Shown: positions 38,189 through 47,359, counted from the stretch's first letter. The stretch is 64,000 nucleotides of DNA from Devosia sp. Root413D1 (GCF_001425235.1 NZ_LMEA01000011.1:248001-312000), one strand, 5' to 3'. The notes: generated by a model not told the origin, from the sequence alone. Numbers and translations are program-made.

Positions 38189-39031
38189 CTACTCGGCCTT
38201 CTCGACGTCGGTACCTTCGGCCCCCTCGGCCGCGAGCGCCGCAGCCCGGCGTTTCTCGATCCAGCGAACCGAGAGGATCGAAATCTCATAGAGCAGGTAC
38301 ATCGGCAGCGCGAGGCCGATCTGCGAGATTGGATCGGGCGGCGTGATGAACGCGGCGAACACCAGGATACCGACAATGGCGTAGCGGCGGCCCTTCTTCA
38401 GCGTCGCCGAGGAGACAAGGTCGATCTGCGCCAGCAGCGTCAACACCACCGGCAGCTGGAAGCAGATGCCGAAGGCGAGGATCAGCGTCATGGCGAGGCC
38501 CAGATATTCCGAGACCTTCACCAGCATGGTGATCTCGGTGGTCTCCATGGCGTGGAAGAAGCGCATGGCGAGCGGCAGCACCGCGAAATACACCATCGCC
38601 GCGCCCAGAACGAAGAACACCGGCGTCGCCACCAGGTACGGGATGAAGGCCCGACGCTCCTTCTTGTAGAGCCCCGGCGCCACGAAGCCGTAAACCTCGG
38701 TGGCCAGATACGGGAAACCCAGGAACAGCGCCCCGAAGAAGGCGAGGCTGAGCTGGGTGAAGAAGAATTCCTGCGGCGCGGTGTAGATCAGTTCCACCGG
38801 CGCCGGCGCTACCGCCTCGCGATAGGGCTGCACCAGCACATCGAAAATGGTGCCGGCAAAAAAGAAGCAGACGATCAGCAGCGCGAAGATCACCAGCACC
38901 GAGCGGATCAGTCGCTTGCGCAGTTCGATCAGGTGGTCGAGCAGCGGCGCTTCGCTGCCGGCGAGCTCATCCTGTTCAACCGCGGCGGCGTCCTTGGGGG
39001 CTTCGAGCTTGGTCTGTTCGGCCATGGTCAC
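38189..39031 (-). CDS. tatC: Sec-independent protein translocase TatC
   Basis: A 280-residue six-helix membrane protein that, with TatB, binds twin-arginine signal peptides of folded proteins. LDHLIELRKRLIRSVLVIF near residues 30-48 is the conserved first-helix entry containing the Glu needed for signal recognition, and the family block FFGALFLGFPYLATEVYGFVAPGLYKKER follows. It is longer at the N-terminus than E. coli TatC, and a charged C-terminal tail is present. The ATG overlaps the tatB stop in ATGA form. Confidence 0.97.
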   Translation of the reverse strand: MTMAEQTKLEAPKDAAAVEQDELAGSEAPLLDHLIELRKRLIRSVLVIFALLIVCFFFAGTIFDVLVQPYREAVAPAPVELIYTAPQEFFFTQLSLAFFGALFLGFPYLATEVYGFVAPGLYKKERRAFIPYLVATPVFFVLGAAMVYFAVLPLAMRFFHAMETTEITMLVKVSEYLGLAMTLILAFGICFQLPVVLTLLAQIDLVSSATLKKGRRYAIVGILVFAAFITPPDPISQIGLALPMYLLYEISILSVRWIEKRRAAALAAEGAEGTDVEKAE

Positions 39032-39825
39032 GGCTTCTTGGCGGCAGCAGCCGGTTTCTTGGCTGCGGGTTTCTTGGCCGCGGCGGGTTCAGCGACGGCG
39101 GCCTTGACGGTCTTGGCCGGCGCGGCGTTCGCGGCCGGCTTGACGGCGACGCTCTCGGCCTTGGCGACAGGCTTGGCGGCCTTGACGGTAGCCTTTTTGG
39201 CGGACGAGGCCTTGGCCGGCGCGATGGCCTCGACCTTCGCCTGCTTGGCAGGCGCGGCCTTGGCTGGTGCGATGGCTTCGACCGGAGCCGGCGAGTCGAT
39301 CGGCTTCTTCGCTTTCGGTGCAGCCTTTTTTGCCGGAGCGATGTCGGCAGCTGCCACCTTGCTCTCGGTCGGCGCCTTGATCTTGACCGGACGGGCGGCC
39401 TTCACCGGTGCCTTGGGCGTCTCGGCTGGCTGCACGATCGGGGTCATCACCGGCGCCGCGGCCGCTGCAGGAGTGGCAATGCCGGCGGCGGCCTTGATCT
39501 CGTCGACCACGCTTTCGACCTTGGGATCGGCCGGCTTGATCGCCCCTGAGGGCTTCACCTCACCGGTTGCCGTCGTCGTGTTGAATTCCTTGCGGATCGC
39601 ATCGGCAGTCGCCTTCAGCGGCTGCGTCACCGACTGGCGGAGATTGGTGATCTCGTTGAGACCAGTGGTCTTGTTCAGCTCACGCTGAAAGTCCGAGCCC
39701 ATGCGACGGATCGTGCCGGCAAACTTGCCGACCCGATGCATCAGAGCGGGAAGCTCTTTGGGTCCGATGACGATCAGGGCCACGACCCCGATCACAAGCA
39801 TTTCGGTCCAGCCGACGCCGAGCAT
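39028..39825 (-). CDS. tatB: Sec-independent protein translocase TatB
   Basis: A 265-residue protein. The TatB core is the first about 100 residues: short helix MLGVGWTEMLVIGVVALIVIGP, the GPKELPALMHRVGKF hinge and an amphipathic helix with MGSDFQREL. The remainder is a Lys/Ala/Pro-rich tail with imperfect repeats of AIAPAKA and KKPAAKK type, far longer than the core needs. TatB hands folded substrates from TatC to TatA pores. The gene is in tatA-tatB-tatC order. Confidence 0.95.
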   Translation of the reverse strand: MLGVGWTEMLVIGVVALIVIGPKELPALMHRVGKFAGTIRRMGSDFQRELNKTTGLNEITNLRQSVTQPLKATADAIRKEFNTTTATGEVKPSGAIKPADPKVESVVDEIKAAAGIATPAAAAAPVMTPIVQPAETPKAPVKAARPVKIKAPTESKVAAADIAPAKKAAPKAKKPIDSPAPVEAIAPAKAAPAKQAKVEAIAPAKASSAKKATVKAAKPVAKAESVAVKPAANAAPAKTVKAAVAEPAAAKKPAAKKPAAAAKKP

Positions 39826-39857
39826 AGTTTTGGCTCCTGGGAGCGGCCGTCAGACGA

Positions 39858-40076
39858 TCAGGCGTCCTTGGCCTTTTCGGTCTCGCGGGCCGGCTCGACG
39901 GTGGTCGAAGCGTCGATCTGCGCAGCAGGCTTCTGCTCTTCGTCGCGCATGCCCTTCTGGAAGGACTTGATGCCGGAGGCTACTTCGCCCATCAGCCCGG
40001 CAATCTTGCCGCGTCCGAACAGCAGGATCACCACGATGGCGACGACGATGATGCCCCAAATCCCTGGCGCGTGCAT
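39858..40076 (-). CDS. tatA: Sec-independent protein translocase TatA
   Basis: A 72-residue TatA. It has one N-terminal helix ([21 protein letters not shown]) with the conserved FGRGKI hinge, then an amphipathic helix [18 protein letters not shown] and a short charged tail. It multimerises to form the variable pore for folded proteins. It is the first tat gene, 32 bp before tatB and 52 bp after the ABC ATPase gene. Confidence 0.96.
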   Translation of the reverse strand: MHAPGIWGIIVVAIVVILLFGRGKIAGLMGEVASGIKSFQKGMRDEEQKPAAQIDASTTVEPARETEKAKDA

Positions 40077-40128
40077 GGATGGTCTCCGAAAGAATGCTCT
40101 ACGCTTACACTAGCGCAGAGAAATAGGT

Positions 40129-41229
40129 TCAATCCTTGGCGAACACAAGGACGTGTTCCGGGTTGAGGGTCAGGAATACGTCCGATCCGACAACAAGGTT
40201 ACGATCGGCGCGGCGACGGATCTGGATCGGGCGGTCGAGGCCAGTCACGCTCACTTCGCACAGATCGATGCCGATGGCATCGCGCTTGGCCAGCACACGG
40301 CCGGGAACGCCGGGCCCTTCGGTTGCCACGTCGAGCGATCCGATCGGCCGGATCGCCACCGTCACCGCGGTGCCGTCGGCATACTTCGGCGCCGGAACGG
40401 GCCCGAGCGGGGTCTCCACCCTGCCCGCTTGCACCCGTGCCTCGATCTCGCTCAGCGGCGAAAAGAAGCGGGCGGCGTTGAGGTCGACCGGCCGGTTGTA
40501 GATCTCCGACGCCGTATCGATCTGCGCCAATTTGCCGTGGCGGAGCAGCGCAATGCGGTCGCCCAGCAGCATTGCCTCCTCCGGATCGTGCGTCACGATG
40601 ATGGTCGTGGCGTGGGTTTCCCGCAGCACCGCCAGCGTTTCGTTGCGCACCGTCTCGCGCAACCGCGCATCGAGGCTCGAGAACGGTTCGTCGAGCATCA
40701 GGATGCCCGGGCGCGGCGCGATCGAGCGAGCCAGCGCCAATCGCTGCTGCTGGCCGCCGGAGAGCCGATGCGGATAGTCCGCTTCGCGGTCGTCGAGACC
40801 CACGCGCTTCAGCGCCTGCCGCGCCTGCGCCAGCGCGGCGGTCCGCCCCAGCTTGCGTAGCCCGAAGGTTACGTTCTGCAACAGCGTCAGGTGCGGAAAC
40901 AGGGCGAAATCCTGGAACATCAGGCCGATGCCGCGCCGGTCCGGCTTGGCATGAACGCCAGGACCGGACACGACCTGGTCGTTGATCTTCACCGTGCCGC
41001 CGTCGATGCGCTGGATGCCGGCGGCCACCCTGAGGATGGTCGATTTGCCCGAGCCGCTCTCCCCGAGGAGGCACACGATCTCGCCCGGCACCAGCGCCAG
41101 CGAGAAGTTCCTGAGCACCGGCCGCCCACCCAGCGTCACGTCGACGGCGTCGAACCGCAGCGCCGCCGCAAAGGCGACGCCGGCGGTGCCGCGCGGGCCC
41201 CAGTCCTCGACTGCTTCGATATCGGTCAT
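40129..41229 (-). CDS. ABC transporter ATP-binding protein (Fe3+/spermidine-type)
   Basis: A 366-residue ATPase. Walker A is GESGSGKST near 56-64, the signature is LSGGQQQRLAL, and Walker B is ILMLDEPFSSLD, with the H-loop in VTHDPEEAM. A C-terminal beta-rich TOBE-like domain (about 260-366) places it in the FbpC/PotA branch. There is no permease or binding protein in the window, so it probably serves permeases encoded elsewhere. It is embedded between scpB and tatA, and its ATG overlaps the scpB stop (ATGA). It is a foreign-looking insertion in an otherwise conserved housekeeping order. Confidence 0.9.
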   Translation of the reverse strand: MTDIEAVEDWGPRGTAGVAFAAALRFDAVDVTLGGRPVLRNFSLALVPGEIVCLLGESGSGKSTILRVAAGIQRIDGGTVKINDQVVSGPGVHAKPDRRGIGLMFQDFALFPHLTLLQNVTFGLRKLGRTAALAQARQALKRVGLDDREADYPHRLSGGQQQRLALARSIAPRPGILMLDEPFSSLDARLRETVRNETLAVLRETHATTIIVTHDPEEAMLLGDRIALLRHGKLAQIDTASEIYNRPVDLNAARFFSPLSEIEARVQAGRVETPLGPVPAPKYADGTAVTVAIRPIGSLDVATEGPGVPGRVLAKRDAIGIDLCEVSVTGLDRPIQIRRRADRNLVVGSDVFLTLNPEHVLVFAKD

Positions 41230-41897
41230 TGGATCGGGTCGCTCTCGCCCTGGTCGTCCGGCTCCAGCGGATCCTCGTCATCGCGCAGCGGCCCATCAAA
41301 GGGCAACGGCACCTGGAAGGCCGGCGGCAACCGGCTCGACAGCAGCCCCGAGCCCTTCAGCTCTTCGAGCCCCGGCAGGTCGGCAAGGCTCTCAAGGCCG
41401 AAATGGTCGAGGAAGGCTTCGGTCGTGCCATAGGTCACCGGTCGCCCCGGCGTGCGCCGGCGGCCACGCATGCGCACCCAGCCAGTTTGCATCAGCACGT
41501 CGAACGTACCGCCGCCGCTGGCAACGCCGCGCACCTCCTCCACCTCGGCTCGGGTGGCCGGCTGGTGGTAGGCGATGATGGCGAGGGTTTCGAGTGCGGC
41601 GCGCGACAGCTGCCGGCTCTCAGTCTCCTCGCGGCGCAACAGGAACGACAGGTCGTCCGCCGTACGGAAGGCCCACTTGTCACCGCGATGCACCAGTTGC
41701 ACGCCGTGGCCGGCATAGCGCAGCGCCAGCCGTTCGAGCAGCTCGGGAACGTCGGCGCCCTCCCCCAGATACGGCGCGATGTCGGCCGGTGACAGCGGCT
41801 CGGCCGAGGCAAACAGGATCGCTTCGAGCACCCTGAGGTTCCGCTCGGCGATCTCGCCATGCTCGTCGAACTGGTCGTCCGGAACTTCATCCGTCAT
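41226..41897 (-). CDS. scpB: Segregation and condensation protein B
   Basis: A 223-residue ScpB. Two winged-helix domains are visible: RVLEAILFASAEPLSPADIAPYL near residue 20 and LETLAIIAYHQPATRAEVEEVRGV near 105-130, the latter being the family signature. It binds the ScpA-SMC complex that compacts and segregates chromosomes. It overlaps scpA by four bases upstream and the ABC ATPase gene by four bases downstream. Confidence 0.96.
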   Translation of the reverse strand: MTDEVPDDQFDEHGEIAERNLRVLEAILFASAEPLSPADIAPYLGEGADVPELLERLALRYAGHGVQLVHRGDKWAFRTADDLSFLLRREETESRQLSRAALETLAIIAYHQPATRAEVEEVRGVASGGGTFDVLMQTGWVRMRGRRRTPGRPVTYGTTEAFLDHFGLESLADLPGLEELKGSGLLSSRLPPAFQVPLPFDGPLRDDEDPLEPDDQGESDPIQ

Positions 41898-42706
41898 TCG
41901 GTCTTCTTTCCGTCGCCGGGTGTCTTTGGATCCTGGCGCCGTCGCATGAACAGCGGGCCGAAGGTCAAGGTCTGGCGCAGTTCTATTTGCCCCTGCCGGG
42001 CGAGTTCAAGGCTCGAGGCGAAGCTCGACGCCGTCGCGGTCTTCCGCTGCTCGGGGTTGCTCAGATACTGGTCGAGATACGCATCGAGCGGCACCCAGTC
42101 CATGCTGTCGCCAATCAGCCGCGTCAATATCTCGCGCGCCTCCTGCAGCGACCAGACGCTGCGCTCGAACAGGTGATAGTCCTGCGGCACGTTGCGTTCG
42201 CGGCCGGTGGCATAGGCCTTGAGCAGATCGTAGAGCGAGGCTTCCCAGAGGTTGCGTCGCTCCACCAGCACCGGTTCGGGCTGGCCCCGCGCATGCACCT
42301 GCCGCCCGAGCCGCGGCCGGTTGATCAGCTGCATCGCCGCCTTGCGCATGGCTTCGAGCCGCTTCAGCCGGAACTGCAGCAGGGCCGCCATCATCTCGCC
42401 GGAGGGCTCATCGTCGCTGGGTGCCTGTGGCACCATCAGCCGGCTCTTGAGATAGGCCAGCCACGCCGCCATCACCAGGTAATCGGCGGCGATCTCGATG
42501 CGCTTCTCGCGCACCGTCTCGATGAAGCCGAGATACTGCTCGGCCAGCGCCAGCACGGAGATGCGGGAGAGGTCGACCTTCTGGCGGCGCGCCAGGTCGA
42601 GCAGCAGGTCGAGCGGGCCTTCATAGCCGGCAACGTCGACATACATCACTTCATCGTCGCGCGGCGCGTCGGGAGCCGCGAACCAGTCGGTGGAAGTGTC
42701 GCTCAT
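41894..42706 (-). CDS. scpA: Segregation and condensation protein A
   Basis: A 270-residue kleisin. GYEGPLDLLLDLARRQKVDLSRISVLALAEQYL near residues 28-60 is the SMC-head-binding helix region, and the C-terminal winged-helix holds VWSLQEAREILTRLIGD. It bridges SMC heads and binds ScpB. In most alphaproteobacteria nagZ lies directly upstream. Here the 193-bp gap instead carries repeat elements. Confidence 0.96.
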   Translation of the reverse strand: MSDTSTDWFAAPDAPRDDEVMYVDVAGYEGPLDLLLDLARRQKVDLSRISVLALAEQYLGFIETVREKRIEIAADYLVMAAWLAYLKSRLMVPQAPSDDEPSGEMMAALLQFRLKRLEAMRKAAMQLINRPRLGRQVHARGQPEPVLVERRNLWEASLYDLLKAYATGRERNVPQDYHLFERSVWSLQEAREILTRLIGDSMDWVPLDAYLDQYLSNPEQRKTATASSFASSLELARQGQIELRQTLTFGPLFMRRRQDPKTPGDGKKTE

Positions 42707-42724
42707 ACAGTCGCCTGCCCGCCA

Positions 42725-42793
42725 GAGCGCTATCAGGAAATACCTGCCCTCGCCAAGGCGGGATTGCAGACTTTTCCGCTTCGATAGCGCGAC
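42725..42793. repeat. Structured repeat, family B, copy 3 (with insertion)
   Basis: Outer arms GCGCTATC and GATAGCGC pair perfectly. The inner GGAAA and TTTTCC are kept, but about 20 extra bases, themselves able to fold (CCTGCCCTCGCCAAGGCGGG), interrupt the inner arm. It lies in the scpA-SPOR gap, where nagZ would normally be. Confidence 0.85.
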
Positions 42794-42803
42794 AAATCAA
42801 GGC

Positions 42804-42843
42804 TGGAGCATGTTGTCGTTCAACGAAACGGTAACACGCTCCA
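42804..42843. repeat. Satellite hairpin of family B, copy 1
   Basis: TGGAGCATGTT and AACACGCTCCA flank a core TTCAACGAAACGG. It follows the family B element by 11 bp. A similar unit follows the copy at 51485. Confidence 0.8.
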
Positions 42844-42899
42844 GCTCGCGCGAGCTTGGTCCCTAACCGAGACCGAGGTCAAGGAACTGCGGGTGCCGA

Positions 42900-45476
42900 T
42901 CAACCGCCGATCGGCACGCAATCGACGCCGTTGGCCTTGAGGCTGGCGCAGGTCTGCGTCGCTTCCTGGAAGGAATCGACCGGCAGCACCACGCGGTACC
43001 AGGTGCCCTTGGCGCCGAGGTTGACCTGCCGCACGGCAAGGCTGCGCCCATTCAGCAGGCCGGAGAGCCGGTTCTGCGTCGAACGCAGCGACGACGCCGC
43101 GTCGCCTTCGGTCGGCTGCGAGCTGAGCTGCACATAAGGACCGCTGCCACTGGCCTGCGGCGCCTGGGCCGCGGGGGCCTCGACCAGGTCAACCGGCTGC
43201 GACGGCTGGGTAGCAGCAACCTGCTGGTTCGAGCCACCGCCAAGGACCGAGCGATCCGTCGGGCGGGCCACCGGGACCGGCGCCACGATGTTGGGATCGA
43301 TGGTCGGCGCCGGGCCGGTCGGCGCCAGCGCCGAGACCTGGGTCGGATCGACCGCCGGATCGGTGCCGGTGTCGATCGCCGCGGCAATCGGATCGGTCGC
43401 AGCGTCGGGAACGGCTGCCAGCAGTTCGGAGGGCTGCACGTCGGCGCCCGGCAGATCCGGAACGGCCGGCCGATCGACCGGCAGTTCTTCATTGCCGGCC
43501 ACCGCCTCGTCGCCCGAAACGATCGTGCCATCTGGGCGAACCGTCACGGTGCGAACCTTGCGGTTGGCGAGTTCGCTCTCGCTGGCCGCATCATCGCCCT
43601 CGCCCACCGTGCGCGCCACGTCGGCAACGCTGGTTTCGGCGGTATCGTCGCGCGAAACCAACTGCTCGTTGGCAGCGGCCGCGGCGGATTTGCCGTCGAG
43701 CTCATTGAACACCACCGAACCCTGCTGGTTGGTCGTGCTGGTGGTCGGCGGCGGTGTCTGCTTTACCGGGGTCGCATCAGCCTGCAGCACCGGCGCATCG
43801 GCGTCGGTGCCACGGCCCATGCCGAGCACCCAGTAGAGGCCGAAACCGGCTGCCAGCAGCAGCGTGCCGGCGACGGCCATGCCGACATATTGGCGCATCC
43901 CACCCGAGCGGCGCTCGGGTTTGGCCTTCGGACGCTTATACGGGCTCTGCCGCTGTTCGGCGGACATACCACCATCGATACGGCCAACCTCGGCGCCGCT
44001 GGCAGCGGCGGCCGCAAGAATGGCGGCCTCGGCCGACGGCACCTGCGGTTCAGCATCCTTGATCGCGGCGCGACGCGGGGCAAACCCGGTGGTGAGCGGC
44101 GGCACGATCGGAGCGGACTGCGGCACGGCCGCTTGTGGCGGCGGGGCGGCAGGCTTGTCGCTGGTAAGCTCCACCCGAACGGCTTCGCCGATCAGGCTCT
44201 CGATCTCGTCCATCGGGTCGCGCTCGGCGGCCGGCTGCGGCTGCGGGCGCGGCGCCTGCACCTTGCTGGTCGGCCCGAACACCGGGGCGACACCAAAGCG
44301 GTCCTCGGGACGCGAGACCGGTGCGGGGCTGGCCGGCGCAGCGGAAAGCGGCGTCGACTGCGGACGGAACTGCGAAGGGCCCGAGGCAGGGCGCGATGCG
44401 GGCAGCGGGAAACTGCGGGCGGCCGGCTGCACCGGCGCGGGCCGCTGCTCGACCTTCGCCTCCTCGACGACCTCGGCTTCGACGGAATCCAGTTCCGCCG
44501 CGATCAGATCGGCGATCGGGTCGCCGGTCGATGCCGCAGGAATCACCGGAGCAACCGCAGGGGCCGGAGCGGCAGCTGCCGGCGACGAGACCGCGGGGCG
44601 GACCTGCGGGCGCGACTCGGCTGCCGCAATCGGCGCCGGCGGCTCGGACGCAAAGCCGAAATCGAAATCGAAGCTGTCATCGGTAGCCGACGCCTTGGCG
44701 GCAGCAACCATCGGCGATGCCGCAGGTGCAGATGCGGGCGCGGACGCCGGCGCAGCCGGACGCGGCGCGGCAAAGCTCGGCTCGACCCGCGGCGCGGGCG
44801 CCTTTACTTCCGGCTCGACCGTTGCGTCTGCACTCACGGCGGGCGCCAGCTCGGCTTCGAGCTCAGCCATCGGATCAGGCTGCGATGGCGTGGGCTTGGC
44901 GGGCTCGAACGGCGCCGGGCGCGCCGGCGGCAGCACCTCGGCTACGACCGGGCGCGCTACCGGCGCGGAGGTCTCAACGGTAGCCGCCGGCCGCATCGGC
45001 ACCGGCTTGGGGATCTCGCGATCCTGCCAGTTGGCCATCGGCTCGGGCTTGAAGCTGGTCGAAGCCGCGGGAAGCGTACCGAAATCGAACGACGCGGCAG
45101 GCTTGGGCTCCACCGAAGGGACCGGCGACGTCACGGCAGGCGCCGGCGTGGCGGCTACGGGTTGATCCATGCCGGGAATGCGCAGCACACCCGGGGCGAC
45201 CGGCGCGGGCCGATCGGCCGGCGGCGGCACTGGTGTGCTGACGGCCGGCGCGGGCGCCGGCGTTGCGGCAACCGGCGCATCCATACCGGGGATGCGGACC
45301 ATTGCGGGCCCCTGCCCTTCGGGCTTGGGCGCATCGGCAAGCGTGACGAGCTTGGGCGCAGATTTGGCCTCCGGCTCGGCGCCCTGAGCGTTGTTCGCCA
45401 TAAGTTTGGCGAGCTCGGCGATCAGGTCGTCGGATTTATCCTGGCCATCAGGCATCTGCTGCGGTCTCGCTGTCAT
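42900..45476 (-). CDS. SPOR domain-containing membrane protein
   Basis: An 858-residue protein. The first about 500 residues are a low-complexity Ala/Pro/Val-rich cytoplasmic region. RRSGGMRQYVGMAVAGTLLL near 540-560 starts a single transmembrane helix. A periplasmic linker follows, and a C-terminal SPOR domain (GPYVQLSSQPTEGDAASSLR onward, about 780-858) that binds denuded peptidoglycan at the septum. RIPGMDxPVAATPAPA occurs twice near the N-terminus. The position between argS and scpA matches the conserved alphaproteobacterial SPOR gene. The cytoplasmic part is much longer than usual. Confidence 0.9.
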   Translation of the reverse strand: MTARPQQMPDGQDKSDDLIAELAKLMANNAQGAEPEAKSAPKLVTLADAPKPEGQGPAMVRIPGMDAPVAATPAPAPAVSTPVPPPADRPAPVAPGVLRIPGMDQPVAATPAPAVTSPVPSVEPKPAASFDFGTLPAASTSFKPEPMANWQDREIPKPVPMRPAATVETSAPVARPVVAEVLPPARPAPFEPAKPTPSQPDPMAELEAELAPAVSADATVEPEVKAPAPRVEPSFAAPRPAAPASAPASAPAASPMVAAAKASATDDSFDFDFGFASEPPAPIAAAESRPQVRPAVSSPAAAAPAPAVAPVIPAASTGDPIADLIAAELDSVEAEVVEEAKVEQRPAPVQPAARSFPLPASRPASGPSQFRPQSTPLSAAPASPAPVSRPEDRFGVAPVFGPTSKVQAPRPQPQPAAERDPMDEIESLIGEAVRVELTSDKPAAPPPQAAVPQSAPIVPPLTTGFAPRRAAIKDAEPQVPSAEAAILAAAAASGAEVGRIDGGMSAEQRQSPYKRPKAKPERRSGGMRQYVGMAVAGTLLLAAGFGLYWVLGMGRGTDADAPVLQADATPVKQTPPPTTSTTNQQGSVVFNELDGKSAAAAANEQLVSRDDTAETSVADVARTVGEGDDAASESELANRKVRTVTVRPDGTIVSGDEAVAGNEELPVDRPAVPDLPGADVQPSELLAAVPDAATDPIAAAIDTGTDPAVDPTQVSALAPTGPAPTIDPNIVAPVPVARPTDRSVLGGGSNQQVAATQPSQPVDLVEAPAAQAPQASGSGPYVQLSSQPTEGDAASSLRSTQNRLSGLLNGRSLAVRQVNLGAKGTWYRVVLPVDSFQEATQTCASLKANGVDCVPIGG

Positions 45477-45566
45477 TGAAAGCAGCGCCCCCTAAACTCG
45501 TGGTCCCGGTGCTCGCCTTGACCCCCGCCGAGCAAGCCGGCAACTCTAGCAACCAATGCGCCGGAA

Positions 45567-47312
45567 TTATGAAAGCTCCTCCGGCGCACTAACACCAAGC
45601 AGGGTCAAGCCGTTAACGAGCACCTGACGCACGGCACCGACAAGGGCGAGTCGGGCCGAAGTCAGCATTGAATCATCGGCGTTAACAAAGCGTAAGGCAA
45701 CATCCTGGTTACCCCTCGCCCAGAAGCCGTGAAACGCCGCCGCAAGTTCATAGAGGTAGAACGCCACGCGGTGCGGCTCATGGGCACTTGCGGCCGAAGC
45801 AACGATACGCGGCCACTGCGCCAGAGCTTTGATCAGTTCGAGATCAGCCTCTGAAGCCAAGAGCGAAATATCTGCCTTGGCCAGCGCTTCGACCGAAATA
45901 TCGAGGTCAGGCATTTCCTCGGCAACCTTGCGGAACACCGAGTACGTCCGGGCGTGCGCGTACTGCACGTAGAACACCGGGTTATCGCGCGTCTGTTCCT
46001 TGACCACCGCGAAATCGAAATCCATCGCCGCGTCGTTGCGCCGATAGAGCAGCATGAAGCGCGTTGCGTCCGAGCCCACCTCCTCCACCACGTCCGACAG
46101 CAGCACCAGGTCGCCCGAGCGCTTCGACATCTTGAACGGCTCGCCGTTCTTCATCAGCCGCACCAGCTGGCAGATGCGCACGTCGATATCGGCCTCGCCA
46201 TGCGACACCGCCTTCACCGCCGCCTTCAGCCGCGACACATAGCCCGAGTGGTCGGCGCCCAGCACGTTGACCATGTGCTTGAAGCCGCGCAGGTACTTGT
46301 TGCGGTGGTAGGCAATGTCGGCGGCGAAATAGGTGTAGGCGCCGTTCGACTTGACCAGCGGCCGATCGACATCGTCGCCATAATTGGTGGCGCGGAACAG
46401 CGTCTGCTCGCGATCCTCCCAGTCCTCGGGCGTCTTGCCCTTGGGAGGCTCGAGCCGGCCCTGGTAGATCATGTCTTCCGAGCGCAGCCAGTCGAGCGTG
46501 GTGTCGATATCGCCGCCCTGCCCGTGCAGCTGGCGTTCCGAAAAGAACACGTCGTGGTGGATGTTGAGCTGGGCGAGGTCGGCCCGGATCAGGTCCATCA
46601 TCGCCGCCAGCACCCGATCTTTGACCAGTGCCAGCGCTTCGGGCTCCGGCGTCTTGAGCAGGCTGTCGCCGAACTCGGCCTTCAGCGCCTCGCCCACCGG
46701 GACCAGGTAATCGCCAGGATAGAAGCCGGACGGGATCTCGATGCTTTCGCCCAACGCCTCGCGGTAGCGCAGCATGGTGGATTTGGCCAGCGTATCGATC
46801 TGGCTGCCGGCGTCGTTGATGTAATACTCGCGCGTCACCTCATAGCCCGAATAGGCCATCAGCGAGGCCAGCGCGTCGCCGAACACGGCGCCACGGGTAT
46901 GGCCCACATGCATCGGCCCGGTCGGGTTGGCCGAGACGTACTCGACATTCACCCGCTCGCCGCCGCCGACGTTCGACTTGCCGAAGTCGCCCCGCTGCGC
47001 GCCGATCGACTTCAGCACCTCGTGCCACACCGGGGTGGCCAGCCGGAAATTGATGAAGCCGGGCCCCGCGACCTCCACCGAGGTCACGTCTTTGTCGGCC
47101 TTGAAGTGCTCGGCCAGCGCCGTCGCCACCTCGCGCGGGTTCTTGCCCAGCGGCTTGGCCACCACCATCGCGGCGTTGGTGGAGAGGTCTCCATGCGCCG
47201 CATCTCGCGGCGGCTCGACCACGATGCGCGACAGAGCTTCCTCGGTGATCGAGGGATAGAGCCCCGTAAGGGCGTCGGCGACACGGGCGGCAAACAACGC
47301 GAAGACGTTCAT
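45567..47312 (-). CDS. argS: Arginyl-tRNA synthetase
   Basis: A 581-residue class I synthetase. The HIGH motif is the variant His-Val-Gly-His in ANPTGPMHVGHTRGAVFGD near residues 129-147, and the second signature is KMSKRSGD near 388-395. An N-terminal Add-1 domain and a helical C-terminal anticodon domain (DALRF-type end) are present. It charges tRNA-Arg. It is 90 bp upstream of the SPOR gene and 158 bp downstream of dgt in the same orientation. Confidence 0.98.
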   Translation of the reverse strand: MNVFALFAARVADALTGLYPSITEEALSRIVVEPPRDAAHGDLSTNAAMVVAKPLGKNPREVATALAEHFKADKDVTSVEVAGPGFINFRLATPVWHEVLKSIGAQRGDFGKSNVGGGERVNVEYVSANPTGPMHVGHTRGAVFGDALASLMAYSGYEVTREYYINDAGSQIDTLAKSTMLRYREALGESIEIPSGFYPGDYLVPVGEALKAEFGDSLLKTPEPEALALVKDRVLAAMMDLIRADLAQLNIHHDVFFSERQLHGQGGDIDTTLDWLRSEDMIYQGRLEPPKGKTPEDWEDREQTLFRATNYGDDVDRPLVKSNGAYTYFAADIAYHRNKYLRGFKHMVNVLGADHSGYVSRLKAAVKAVSHGEADIDVRICQLVRLMKNGEPFKMSKRSGDLVLLSDVVEEVGSDATRFMLLYRRNDAAMDFDFAVVKEQTRDNPVFYVQYAHARTYSVFRKVAEEMPDLDISVEALAKADISLLASEADLELIKALAQWPRIVASAASAHEPHRVAFYLYELAAAFHGFWARGNQDVALRFVNADDSMLTSARLALVGAVRQVLVNGLTLLGVSAPEELS

Positions 47313-47359
47313 GTTGGTCTCTTGGGTGCCATGATTGGCAGGGTCGGCTTACCCACCAG

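Noticed and set aside
36779-39688. Open frame of 969 codons opposite serS, tatC and tatB
   Set aside because: It crosses several real genes on the other strand and has no recognisable domain. The hydrophobic Ala/Gly end mirrors the TatB tail.
43864-45479. Two overlapping long frames opposite the SPOR gene
   Set aside because: They are by-products of the Ala/Pro-rich repeats on the coding strand and read as Gly/Ala or Arg runs.
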